In this document: one piece after another, positions 45,021-54,972 of the stretch
How positions within the stretch are numbered: the stretch's first letter is position 1
How the letters are laid out: every line of letters starts with the position of its first letter
From: Marasmius tenuissimus
Lineage: Eukaryota > Basidiomycota > Agaricomycetes > Agaricales > Marasmiaceae
Length of the DNA: 64,000 bases
Reading direction: 5' to 3'
Assembly: GCA_029532415.1 (NCBI GenBank)
Contig: JAQOTA010000042.1
Span: 62,001-126,000, forward strand
Program-made: the position numbers and the translations under genes
The notes under the pieces: model-generated
Seen by the model: only the letters and a program-made list of their open reading frames with translations
Databases searched by the model: none
Told to the model about the DNA's origin: nothing

Positions 45021-45034
45021 TTAGGTCAAGATCC
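45021..45034 (+). other. Primer-binding site of gypsy element 1 (self-priming type)
   Basis: It lies directly after the LTR: TTAGGTCAAGATCC. AGGTCAAGAT (45023-45032) pairs perfectly with the predicted 5' end of the element's own RNA (44825-44834). This matches the known Tf1/sushi mechanism in which the RNA 5' end, not a tRNA, primes reverse transcription. Element 2 has the same pair. Confidence 0.75.
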
Positions 45035-45614
45035 TTTATTGCACTGACAGCCTCGCCGAAAGGAAGGTTGTCCTTGCAAGTCTACAACGGCTCCTGCACG
45101 AGACTGTTATCAACGACCACACGGAGTAGACCCCAAGACTTCCTTATTCTGGAACCAGAGAAATCCCACACAAACCAGCTGGTACAAGTGTAAAAACCAA
45201 CCCTGCCCAAACGCTACTCCAGAGAATTCAATCCCCGAGACTTTCCCCTTCGAAGACGACGAAGTACTTAATCCTATCCTTGCTCCCCGTGTACCAACCC
45301 CTGAACAAGAACCGACACCTCCGTCGCCACCGCTCTCCACTTCGGAACTTACAACTTCACTTGCACGCCTCACAGTAGCAGGCCCATCAGAGAAACCCGA
45401 CAGTCCACCTACCGCTGCCAATCCCGTCACTCCTAGTCCTCTTGACACACCGACCGCCCGTACCGAGATCCCAGCATTTGTTGCCTCAGAAGCTACCTTC
45501 GCTGTAATCCAGACCCCGACCAACACCAGACCATCTTCCGCTGCTGCACACAGAGCCCCTTCACCCACCGCATCCACCACATCTACCCATACTTCAGAAT
45601 CTGACACCACCAAC

Positions 45615-46796
45615 ATGTCTACATCCACTACTGCGAGCCAAGCCACGCTGGACGAAGTCCTGAGGGCAATGGTGAAATCCCAGAAAGAAACCCAAGCACA
45701 GCTAGACGCCATCAGGGAAGCCTTCCAATCCAACAAAGAGCCGGGAAGGATCATTGCCAAACCCAGTAACTTCAAGGGGGAAACCTGGGATGTGGCTCGA
45801 TTCCTACCCATGTTCAAGAACTGGGCTATACAAGAGAAGGTTCTCCAGCACCCAACGGAGAAAGATCAATTGGACGAGCGGAAGACAATTCAGTCTGCTC
45901 TGTCCTTCTGCGAAGGGAAGGCAGGAGCTTGGGCAGCCTACTACCTGATACAGGCCAACAAGGTAGCCCTGGGAGAGCTCCCTGCCGATCAGTTCCCTTT
46001 CGGAGGAAGATGGGCTCAGTTCGAAGAAGCCTTCAAAGTCCGATTCGGGGCAGCCAATGAAAAGGCAGATGCCATCGAAATCCTTACCAACCTTAAACAA
46101 GGGAACAAGACTGCAACTCTCTACAGTCAGGAATTCAAGGAGGCCGCAATGAAGACAGGACTATCAGACGCAGATCTTCGAATCCGATACCGCAAGGGTC
46201 TGAACGCGGACCTTAAACGATTATTGGTGATGATGGAATTGTCCCAAGGAGAACCCGCCAATCTAACCGAACTAGAAACACGAGCTTGCAAAGCAGAGAG
46301 GTCCTTGCAGGAGGAAGGATTAGCGGCCAAGAGACAGGTAGAAACGACTGTCACTACTATTAGCGCGAACCGTTCCAACATCCCCACAGGAAATGGACGC
46401 ACTAGGGAGGACTTTGTGAAAGCAATGCGGGGGAAGTGTTACGGATGCGGGGCGAGTGATCATACCAAGGCCAATGGGAACCACGGACAGGATAAATGTA
46501 ACTACTGCGCACGTCCTGGACACAGGTCCAATGTATGCCAGGATAAGTACCTAGGGAGAGCACCCGGAGGAGGAATTCGACGCCAACAGATTTCTGCCAC
46601 CCCTTTCACTCTCTTCCCGGATGAACCGACACCTGCACCTTCGTACTCGCCACTGCCCACAGCCCCTACTGCCCAAATCTCTGCCACTCCCTCTTCCACT
46701 CCCAACATGGATGCCGTTGCCCAAATCGCGGCCCTTCAACAAGCCCTAGCCCAACAGAACACTATTCTCCAACAACTCATGCAAAAGGATTTTTAA
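45615..46796 (+). CDS. gag: Gag of gypsy element 1 (393 aa)
   Basis: This is the structural protein that packages the element RNA. Residues 1-45 are Ser/Thr/Gln-rich (MSTSTTASQATLDEVLRAMV). Residues 55-215 form the retrotransposon gag region (FLPMFKNWAIQEKVL, FPFGGRWAQFEEAFKVRFG, LYSQEFKEAAMKTGL). Residues about 275-308 hold a Cys-rich knuckle region, with a standard CX2CX4HX4C at 295-308 (CNYCARPGHRSNVC). The C-terminus is Pro/Thr-rich, then Gln-rich (ALAQQNTILQQLMQ). It ends GAT TTT TAA, with five T's at a likely -1 frameshift site into pol. The same frame is open for 189 codons upstream without an ATG (45048-45614). Confidence 0.95.
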   Translation: MSTSTTASQATLDEVLRAMVKSQKETQAQLDAIREAFQSNKEPGRIIAKPSNFKGETWDVARFLPMFKNWAIQEKVLQHPTEKDQLDERKTIQSALSFCEGKAGAWAAYYLIQANKVALGELPADQFPFGGRWAQFEEAFKVRFGAANEKADAIEILTNLKQGNKTATLYSQEFKEAAMKTGLSDADLRIRYRKGLNADLKRLLVMMELSQGEPANLTELETRACKAERSLQEEGLAAKRQVETTVTTISANRSNIPTGNGRTREDFVKAMRGKCYGCGASDHTKANGNHGQDKCNYCARPGHRSNVCQDKYLGRAPGGGIRRQQISATPFTLFPDEPTPAPSYSPLPTAPTAQISATPSSTPNMDAVAQIAALQQALAQQNTILQQLMQKDF

Positions 46797-46832
46797 GTAG
46801 GGTGTCCGCCTTCGCCGTGACGAAGACACCCT
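46790..46832 (+). promoter_or_regulatory. Candidate -1 frameshift signal at the gag-pol junction
   Basis: TTTTT (46790-46794) overlaps the gag stop TAA (46794-46796), and pol lies in the -1 frame. A hairpin follows: AGGGTGTC (46799-46806) pairs with GACACCCT (46825-46832), with an inner TTCG/CGAA pair. In element 2 the U-run is kept and the stem is a base pair longer. The spacer is short (2 nt after the stop), so this is a candidate. Confidence 0.55.
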
Positions 46833-49800
46833 CACCAGCTTCAGTCTATGCTTCCTCCTCGTATGACTCAATTCACTCATGTACAATATCCTCCGTTCGC
46901 GAAATAGACACTCTCTCACCTCACTTCCGCATACGAGTCACACTGAAAGGAAAGCATCGCCAGACTGAAACATCGGCCATGATCGATAGCGGGGCCACCG
47001 CATTATTTCTTGGAAAATCCTTTGTCGCAACCAATCGCATCACCACCTTCCCTCTCCAACACCCGCTTCGAGTTCACAACATCGATGGAACACTAAACCA
47101 GGCTGGAAGCATCACACGCTACGCTCGTCTAGGTCTGGTAGTGGAGGACACTGAGACGTGGACAGACTTCTTGGTTACGGATCTAGGAGGAGAGCACGTT
47201 ATATTAGGACTACCCTGGCTTCGGAAGACCAATCCTCAGATCAACTGGAAAGGGGGACAGCTTTCAGTCCCAAAACGAGGAGTGGAGATAGAAGAAGTGG
47301 AGGACGAAGAGAAATGGGCAGGAACAGGTAATCCACCACTCAGCGACGCTATTCTTGAAGCTATCGACGACCCCTTCGAAACCATCCATGCATCCATTAT
47401 CAAAACACCCCCGGTGGAGCCTGAAGATGCAACGCCACTTTATCATATCATGGCCAACCGGGCCGCACGCAGATCTTTAGTCAAAAAAGGAATCTTGGAG
47501 GACTGTCATGACGAGGTATGGGTTGCAGCAGGGTACACATACTCTCAACAGATTGCCGAAGAAACCAACAAGGAAAAGCCAAAACAGTCATTCGAGGAGA
47601 TGGTACCAGAATCATATCGGGAATACGCTAAAGTCTTTTCTGAGCAGGAATCCGAACGACTTCCAGCTCACAAGCCATGGGATCACGCTATCGAACTCAC
47701 ACCAGGATCACCACAGACCATGAAAACGAAGGTCTACCCTATGTCACTCAACGAACAACAAGAACTGGACAAGTTCCTGGAAGAGAATCAACGGAAAGGC
47801 TACATCCGACCCTCGAAATCACCTCTTGCGTCACCTGTGTTCTTTGTGAAGAAGAAGGACGGGAAACTCAGATTCGTGCAGGACTATCGGAAACTTAACG
47901 AGTACACTATCAAGAACCGTTATCCACTCCCCCTGGTCACAGATATCGTCAATCGACTCCAAGGTGCAAAGTATTTCACAAAGTTTGATGTACGATGGGG
48001 ATACAACAATGTACGGATTAAGGAAGGAGATGAATGGAAGGCCGCCTTCGCAACGAATAGGGGACTTTTCGAACCAAGAGTGATGTTCTTCGGACTCACT
48101 AACTCGCCTGCTACGTTCCAATCCCTCATGAACTCTATATTTGCCGATCTCATCGCCCTAGGAAAAGTCGCCGTTTACCTGGACGACATTCTCATCTTCA
48201 CCAGCACGCGAGAGGAGCATCAGATCCTAGTCAAAGAGGTCTTGTCACGACTCCAGAAACACGACCTCTACCTGCGACCAGAGAAATGCCAATTTGAACA
48301 ACAGGAAATCGAGTACCTGGGACTCCTGATCAGTGAAGGCCAAGTACGCATGGATCCAGCTAAAGTCAGAGCTGTACGAGAATGGGCAACCCCTCGAAAC
48401 CTGCGTGATGTCCGGGGCTTTTTGGGATTCGCCAACTTCTACCGACAATTCATTAAGGATTTTGCGAAAACGGCACGACCACTGAACGACCTCACACGGA
48501 AACATGTCTCCTTCGACTGGGGAACCCAACAACAAGCAGCCTTTGACGAACTTCGAACAGCCTTCACCACTGCTCCAATCCTAACTCTTTGGGACCCAGA
48601 CCGGCCAACACGCATTGAAGTCGACGCCTCTGGATTTGCTACAGGAGGAGTACTATCCCAGAAATTGGAGGACGGCTTATGGCACCCAGTTGCATTCCGA
48701 TCAGCATCCATGCAGCCAGCGGAGAGAAATTATGAGATATGGGACCGGGAAATGTTAGCCATCATCGACGCCCTGAAGGACTGGCGATACTTCCTGGAAG
48801 GACAACCTCAGCCATTCGAAATCCTAACCGACCATTCGAATTTGGAATTCTGGAAGAACGCTCAAAACCTAAGTCGCCGACAGGCTCGCTGGGCACTCTA
48901 TCTGTCCCGTTTCCACTTCCAACTCGGTCATCGCCCTGGCAAAACCAACACACTAGCCGACCCCCTCTCCCGCATGACAGCACATCAGGTCTCAGATAAT
49001 GAGGACAATCGCCAACAAGTGGTTCTCGGACCAGAAGTCTTTGTACAAATTGCAGCCACAGCATTGGTCAACCCACTCGAAAATCGGATCAGGGAAGCCT
49101 CTATTAGAGAAGCGGAAGTATTGGAAGGACTTCGGCAGTTGAAGAAGAATGGGCCGTCACGATTGGTAAACGGACTAGCTGAGTGGGAAGAGGACAACGG
49201 ACTGGTATATCACAGAGGGCGAGTATATGTACCCCCAGATGAGGAGCTGCGAAGGGAGGTAGTGCGACAGTGTCATGACGACCCAACCGCAGGGCATCCT
49301 GGGCTCCACGGCACGCTTGACCTGGTAGACACTCACTTCTGGTGGCCAACCATGCGCTCGTTTGTGGAGAAATACGTGGAAGGATGCGATTCCTGCGCAC
49401 GCAAAAAGCTACACCGACACCCGCGTGCTGTTACACAACCCCTCGAAGTACCGAATGGCCCATGGGAAGAAGTTGGAGTCGATCTGATCACTCAGCTGCC
49501 AGACTCTCACGGCTACGATGCCATCCTGGTCTGCACTGATCTCTTCACGAAACAGGTCCACACCATTCCCTGCACCACTACCATCACCGCCGAAGGGATA
49601 GCAGACCTTTACTACCGAGAAATATTCCGACTACATGGACTACCCCTGCGTTTCGTATCCGATCGAGGCCCTCAGTTTAACGCCAAACTCACCAGAGCGC
49701 TACTAAAACGACTAGGAATCAAGGGTAGCTTCACCTCAGGGTACCACCCCCAGGCCAATGGACAGACAGAAAGAGCGAACCAAGAGGTGGAAAAGTACTT

Positions 49801-50545
49801 GAGGTTGTATACGAACTACCGACAAGACGATTGGTCCGAACATCTTCCACTCGCAGAGTTTGTACTCAACTCCCGCACGCACTCGGCTCACCATTTATCC
49901 CCCTTCGAACTCCTATATGGGTACCTGCCCCTTTTCAATATCCCAGTGGGACGACGATCCGGGATTCCAGAAGTCGAAAACCGCATCAACATTCTGCGGG
50001 AAGTACGCCGGGATGCGGGGGCAGCTCTACACTTGACGAAACGACACCAGAAGGAGGGATACGAGCGAGGAAAGAAGAAGGCACACCAGTTCAAGGTTGG
50101 GGACTTTGTTTGGCTGGACGGATCGGACTTCAACCTGAAACTGTCGAGCGAGAAGCTGGGCGATCAGAGCCTGGGCCCCTTCGAGATAGTACAGGAAGTG
50201 GGAGGTTTGGACTACCGGTTGGATTTGCCAGAAGAGCTGGGGCGACACCACGCCATCTTCCATGTCGACAAACTCTACCCCTACAAAGGCAACCTGATTA
50301 ACGGTCTACTACCGGAACCCCCGGGGCCAATCGAGATCGAGGGCGAGGACGAACCGGAGTATGAGGTGGACGAAATTCTTGACAGTCAGTACAGGTGGCA
50401 CCGGTTGGAGTATAGAGTCAAGTGGAAGGGAGACCACCGAAGCACATGGGAACCAGCACCGAACCTGAAGAACGCACCACGAAAGGTAAAAGAGTTCCAC
50501 AAGAAACACCCGGCGGCAGCAGGACCAGCACCCCGAGACAACTAA
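46802..50545 (+). CDS. pol: Pol of gypsy element 1 (protease, RT, RNase H, integrase, chromodomain)
   Basis: This is the enzyme polyprotein, about 1247 residues counted from 46802; real translation probably enters by frameshift from gag. In order: aspartic protease with DSGA at 62-65; reverse transcriptase, with YLDD at 459-462 and VFFVKKKDGKLRFVQDYRKL upstream; RNase H with EVDASGFATGG near 607; integrase zinc finger (CHDDPTAGHPG ... CDSCARKK); the D,D-E core (GVDLITQLP, FVSDRGPQFN, ANGQTERANQE); a GPF/Y module (LGPFEIVQEVGG); and a chromodomain at about 1186-1236 (YEVDEILDSQYRWHRLEYRV, KWKGDHRSTWEP). Chromodomains of such elements steer integration to particular chromatin. All key residues are present and there is no stop. 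It ends 41 bp before the 3' LTR. Confidence 0.95.
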   Translation: MSAFAVTKTPSPASVYASSSYDSIHSCTISSVREIDTLSPHFRIRVTLKGKHRQTETSAMIDSGATALFLGKSFVATNRITTFPLQHPLRVHNIDGTLNQAGSITRYARLGLVVEDTETWTDFLVTDLGGEHVILGLPWLRKTNPQINWKGGQLSVPKRGVEIEEVEDEEKWAGTGNPPLSDAILEAIDDPFETIHASIIKTPPVEPEDATPLYHIMANRAARRSLVKKGILEDCHDEVWVAAGYTYSQQIAEETNKEKPKQSFEEMVPESYREYAKVFSEQESERLPAHKPWDHAIELTPGSPQTMKTKVYPMSLNEQQELDKFLEENQRKGYIRPSKSPLASPVFFVKKKDGKLRFVQDYRKLNEYTIKNRYPLPLVTDIVNRLQGAKYFTKFDVRWGYNNVRIKEGDEWKAAFATNRGLFEPRVMFFGLTNSPATFQSLMNSIFADLIALGKVAVYLDDILIFTSTREEHQILVKEVLSRLQKHDLYLRPEKCQFEQQEIEYLGLLISEGQVRMDPAKVRAVREWATPRNLRDVRGFLGFANFYRQFIKDFAKTARPLNDLTRKHVSFDWGTQQQAAFDELRTAFTTAPILTLWDPDRPTRIEVDASGFATGGVLSQKLEDGLWHPVAFRSASMQPAERNYEIWDREMLAIIDALKDWRYFLEGQPQPFEILTDHSNLEFWKNAQNLSRRQARWALYLSRFHFQLGHRPGKTNTLADPLSRMTAHQVSDNEDNRQQVVLGPEVFVQIAATALVNPLENRIREASIREAEVLEGLRQLKKNGPSRLVNGLAEWEEDNGLVYHRGRVYVPPDEELRREVVRQCHDDPTAGHPGLHGTLDLVDTHFWWPTMRSFVEKYVEGCDSCARKKLHRHPRAVTQPLEVPNGPWEEVGVDLITQLPDSHGYDAILVCTDLFTKQVHTIPCTTTITAEGIADLYYREIFRLHGLPLRFVSDRGPQFNAKLTRALLKRLGIKGSFTSGYHPQANGQTERANQEVEKYLRLYTNYRQDDWSEHLPLAEFVLNSRTHSAHHLSPFELLYGYLPLFNIPVGRRSGIPEVENRINILREVRRDAGAALHLTKRHQKEGYERGKKKAHQFKVGDFVWLDGSDFNLKLSSEKLGDQSLGPFEIVQEVGGLDYRLDLPEELGRHHAIFHVDKLYPYKGNLINGLLPEPPGPIEIEGEDEPEYEVDEILDSQYRWHRLEYRVKWKGDHRSTWEPAPNLKNAPRKVKEFHKKHPAAAGPAPRDN

Positions 50546-50573
50546 GGTGTAGTCATCGAGGACGATGAAGCGT

Positions 50574-50586
50574 AGAAGGGGGGTAA
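50574..50586 (+). other. Polypurine tract of gypsy element 1
   Basis: AGAAGGGGGGTAA lies directly before the 3' LTR and is the expected primer for plus-strand DNA synthesis. Element 2 has the same sequence next to its 3' LTR. Confidence 0.8.
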
Positions 50587-51070
50587 TGTCATGAAGACGC
50601 CACTTTTCCCTCCACCATTTGCTCACATGATTATCACATGTCCTTTTCCCACGGTCACTTACTATACATCCTTATTTCTCACGATTCCCTTTCTTAACCC
50701 ACCATCGCGCAGCCTTAACCCACATCGCGCAGCCATCCCATTATCTCATACCGACTCATTCCTTATTCATCCTTGACTCATACTTACTCATACACGACTC
50801 ATAGGTAGCCACTCCGACTCCAGCTCTGACTGTAGGATAGGTATATAAGCTAGCTAGTCTTCACCTGGTCCCTCATCTTGACCTCTTGTCGTTGGGACCA
50901 GGTGAGTAGTACAGTCTCCTTCGCTTTCCTTCTCTACAATAGATCTAACTTGTCGTTGGGACCAGTTCTGCCTTATCTCTGCCTGAGTTGAGCCCGCTGC
51001 TCCTCTCCTAGCTTGCTGCCACCGCCCTCTGCCTTCGCCGTCTCCGATAGACGCTCAGCACTTCGTGACA
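50587..51070 (+). repeat. 3' LTR of gypsy element 1
   Basis: It is identical to the 5' LTR over all 484 bp on reading. It is followed by the GTGGG target duplicate at 51071. Confidence 0.95.
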
Positions 51071-51186
51071 GTGGGTTAAAGAAGGGAATTGTGAGAAAGA
51101 AGGATGTATGGTAGGTGACCATGAGAAAAGAACATGTGATAATCATGTGAGCAAATGGTGGAGGGAAAAGTGGTGTCTTCATGACA
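51071..51186 (-). repeat. 3' LTR of gypsy element 2, right part
   Basis: It starts TGTCATGAAGACACC at 51186 and runs leftward to the element 1 insertion point. The duplicated GTGGG at 51071-51075 and 44532-44536 marks the split. Confidence 0.85.
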
Positions 51187-51227
51187 TTACCCCCCTTCTA
51201 TGCTTCATCGTCCTTGATGACTACACT

Positions 51228-54200
51228 TTAGTTGTCTCGGGGTGCTGGTCCTGCTGCCGCCAGGTGTTTCTTGTGGAACACTTTTACCTTCCGTGGTGCG
51301 TTTTTTAGATTCAGTGCTGGTTCCCATGTGCTTCGGTGGTCTCCTTTCCACTTGACTCTACACTCCAACCGGTGCCACCTGTACTGGCTATCAAGAATTT
51401 TGTCCACCTCATACTCTGGTTCGTCCTCGCCCTCAATCTCAATTGGCCCTGGGGGTTCTGGTAGTAGACCATTAATCAGGTTGCCCTTGTAGGGGTAGAG
51501 TTTGTCGATGTAGAAGATGGCGTGGTGTTGTCCCAGCTCTTCTGGCAAATCCAACCGATAGTCTAAACCTCCCACTTCCTGTACTATCTCGAAGGGGCCC
51601 AGGCTCTGATCACCCAATTTCTCACTCGATAGTTTCAGGTTGAAGTCGGATCCATCTAGCCAAACAAAGTCCCCAATCTTGAACTCGTGTGCCTTCTTCT
51701 TTCCTCGCTCGTATCCCTCCTTCTGGTGTCGCTTCAAGTGTAGAGCTGCTCCCACGTTCCAGCGTACTTCCCGCAGGATGTTGATAGGGTTTTCGACTTC
51801 CGGAATTCCCGATTGTTGTCCCACTGGGATGTTGAAAAGGGGTAAGTACCCATATAGGAGTTTGAAGGGGATAAATGGTGGGCTGAGTGCGTGTGGGAGT
51901 TGAGTACAAATTCCCTCAGTGGAAGATGTTCGGACCAATCATCTTGCCGGTAGTTCGTATACAGCCTCAGGTACTTCTCCACCTCTTGGTTCGCTCTTTC
52001 TGTCTGTCCATTGGCCTGGGGGTGGTATCCTGATGTGAAGCTACCCTTGATCCCTAGTCGTTTTAGTAGTGCTCTGGTGAGCTTGGCATTGAACTGAGGG
52101 CCTTGATCTGATACAGAACGCAGGGGTAAGCCGTGAAGTCGGAATATTTCTCGGTAGTAGAGGTCCGCTATCCCTTCGGCCATGATGTTAGTGGTGTAGG
52201 GGATGGTGTGGACCTGTTTCATGAAGAGATTGGTGCAGACTAGGATTGCGTTGTAGCCATGAGAATCCGGCAGTTGAGTGATCAGGTTGACTCCCACTTC
52301 CTCCCATGGGCCATTTGGTACTTCGAGGGGTTGTGTAACAGCACGGGGGTGTTGGTGCAGCTTTTTGCATGCACAGGAATCACATCCTTCCACGTATTTC
52401 TCCACAAACAAACGCATGGTTGGCCACCAAAAGTGGGTGTCCACCAGATCCAGCGTGCCATGGAGTCCAGGATGTCCTGCAGTTGGGTTGTCATGACACT
52501 GTCGCACTACCTCCCTTCGCAGCTCCTCGTTTGGGGGTACATATACTTGCCCTCTGAGGTATACCAGTCCATTGTCCTCCTCACACTCAGCTGGTCCATT
52601 TACCAATCACGATGGCCCATTCTTCTTCAACTGCCGGAGTCCTTCCAATACTTCCGCTTTTCTAACAGAGGCTTCCTTGATCCCATTTTCAAGTGGGTTG
52701 ACCAATGCTGTGGCTGCAATTTGTACAAAGAGTTCTGGTGCGAGAACTACTTGTTGGCAGTTGTCCTCGTTATCTGAGACCTGATGTGCTGTCATTCGAG
52801 AGAGGGGGTCGGCTAGTGTGTTGGTTTTGCCAGGGCGATGACCGAGTTGGAAGTGGAAACGGGACAGATAAAGTGCCCAGCAAGCCTGTTGGCAACTTAG
52901 GTTTTGAGTGTTCTTCCAGAACTCCAAATTCGAATGGTCAGTCAGGATCTCAAATGGCTGAGGTTGTCCTTCCAGAAAGTATCGCCAGTCCTTCAGGGCG
53001 TCGATGATGGCCAACATTTCCCGGTCCCATATCTCATAATTTCTCTCCGCTGGCTGCATGGATGCTGATCAGAAGGCAACTGGGTGCCATAAGCTGTCTT
53101 CTAATTTCTGGGATAGCACTCCTCCTGTAGCAAATCCGGAGGCGTCAACTTCAATGCATGTTGGCCGGTCTGGGTCCCAAAGAGTTAAGATTGGAGCAGT
53201 GGTAAAGGCTGTTCGAAGTTTGTCAAAGGCTGCTTGTTGCTGGGTTCCCCAGTCGAAGGAGACATGCTTCTGTGTGAGGTCGTTCAGTGGTCGTGCCGTT
53301 TTCGCAAAATCCTTAATGAGACGTCGGTAGAAGTTGGCGAATCCCAAAAAGCCCCGGACATTGCGCAGGTTTCAAGGAGTTGCCCATTCTTGTACAGCTT
53401 TGCCTTTAGCTGGGTCCATGCGTACTTGGCCTTCACTGATCAGGAGTCCCAGGTACTCGATTTCCTGTTGTTCAAATTGGCATTTCTCTGGTCGTAGGTA
53501 GAGGTTGTGTTTCTGGAGTTGTGACAAGACCTCCTTGACTAGGATCTGATGCTCCTCTCGCATGCTGGTGAAGATGAGAATGTTGTCCAGGTACACGGTG
53601 ACCTTTCCTAGGGCAATGAGATCGGCAAATATAGAATTCATGAGGGATTGGAAAGTAGCAGGTGAGTTAGTGAGTCCGAAGAACATCACTCTTGGTTCGA
53701 AAAGTCCCCTATTGGTTGCAAAGGCGGCCTTCCATTCATCTCCTTCCTTAATCCGTACGTTGTTGTATCCCCATCGTACATCGAATTTTGTGAAATACTT
53801 TGCACCTTGGGGTCGATTGACGATATCTGTGACCAGGGGGAGTGGGTAATGGTTTTTGATAGTGTACTCGTTAAGTTTCCGATAGTCCTGCACGAATCTG
53901 AGTTTTCCATCCTTCTTCTTCACAAAGAAAACAGATGACGCAAGAGGCGATTTCGAGGGTCGGATGTAGCCTTTCCGTTGGTTCTCCTCCAGGAACTTGT
54001 CCAGTTCTTGTTGTTTGTTGAGTGACATAGGGTAGACCTTTGTTTTCATGGTCTGTGGTGATCCTGGTGTGAGTTCGATAGCGTGATCCCATGGCTTGTG
54101 AGCTGGAAGTTGTTCGGATTCCTGCTCAGAAAAGACTTTAGTGTATTCCCGATATGATTCTGGTACCATCTCCTCGAATGACTGTTTTGGCTTTTCCTTG

Positions 54201-54970
54201 TTGGTTTCTTCGGCAATCTGTTGAGAATATGTGTACCCTGCTGCAGCCCATACCTCGTCGTGACAGTCCTCCAAGATTCCTTTTTTGACTAAAGATCTGC
54301 GTGCAGCCCGGTTGGCCATGATATGATAAAGTGGTGTTGTATCTTCAGGCTCCACCGGGGGCGTTTCGATAATGGATGCATGGATGGTTTCGAAGGGATC
54401 GTCGATAGATTCAAGAATAGCGTCGCTGAGTGGTGGATTACCTGTTCCTGCCCATTTCTCTTTGTCCTCCACTTCTTCTATCTCCACTCCTCGTTTTGGG
54501 ACTGAAAGCTGTCCCCCTTTCCAGTTGATTTGCGGATTGGTCTTCCGAAGCCAGGGTAGTCCTAATATAACATGTTCTCCTCCTAGGTCTGTGACCAAGA
54601 AGTCCGTCCACGTCTCGGTGTCCTCCACTACCAGACCTAGACGAGCGTAGTGTGTGATGCTTCCAGCCTGATTTAGCGTTCCATCAATGTTGTGAACTTG
54701 AATTGGGTGTTGGAGAGGGAAGGTGGTGATGCGATTGGTTGCGACAAAGGATTTTCCAAGGAATAATGCGGTGGCCCCGCTATCGATCATGGCCGTTGTT
54801 TCAGTCTGGCAATGCTTGCCTTTCAGTGTGACTCATATGCGGAAGTGAGGTGAGAGAGTGTCTATTTCGCGAACGGAGGATATTGTACATGAGTGAATTG
54901 AGTCATACGAGGAGGAAGCATAGACTGAAGCTGGTGAGGGTGTCTTCGTCACGGCAAAGGCGGACACCCT
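51228..54970 (-). pseudogene. pol: Pol of gypsy element 2 (inactivated)
   Basis: This is collinear with element 1 pol: protease DSGA, RT (YLDNILIF, where element 1 has YLDDILIF, so one catalytic Asp is lost), RNase H, integrase and chromodomain. Stops lie at 54833-54835, 53372-53374, 53069-53071 and 52607-52609. At each of these element 1 has CGA and element 2 has TGA. A 1-nt deletion in a C-run near 51870 shifts the integrase frame. Many amino-acid changes (R to Q, C or H; D to N; T to M) reflect CG to CA or TG. Not functional. Confidence 0.9.
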
Positions 54971-54972
54971 CC

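Larger units (their letters stand above)
44532..51075 (+). mobile_element. Gypsy element 1: complete chromodomain LTR retrotransposon
   Basis: The element occupies 44537-51070 (6534 bp) with GTGGG duplicated at both edges (44532-44536, 51071-51075). The LTRs 44537-45020 and 50587-51070 are each 484 bp, and I found no difference between them on reading. Gag and pol are open. It belongs to the Tf1/sushi-type chromovirus group, judged by its protease-RT-RNase H-integrase order, C-terminal chromodomain and self-priming type of primer site. It sits in the LTR of element 2. Everything seen is consistent with recent insertion and possible autonomy. Confidence 0.95.

Noticed and set aside
45110..45817. 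235-codon minus-strand frame opposite the gag leader
   Set aside because: It is a shadow of the Pro/Ser/Thr-rich gag frame and crosses the gag start.
51108..51308. Frame starting in the element 2 LTR and running into the pol end
   Set aside because: It is on the strand opposite to pol and consists of LTR sequence.
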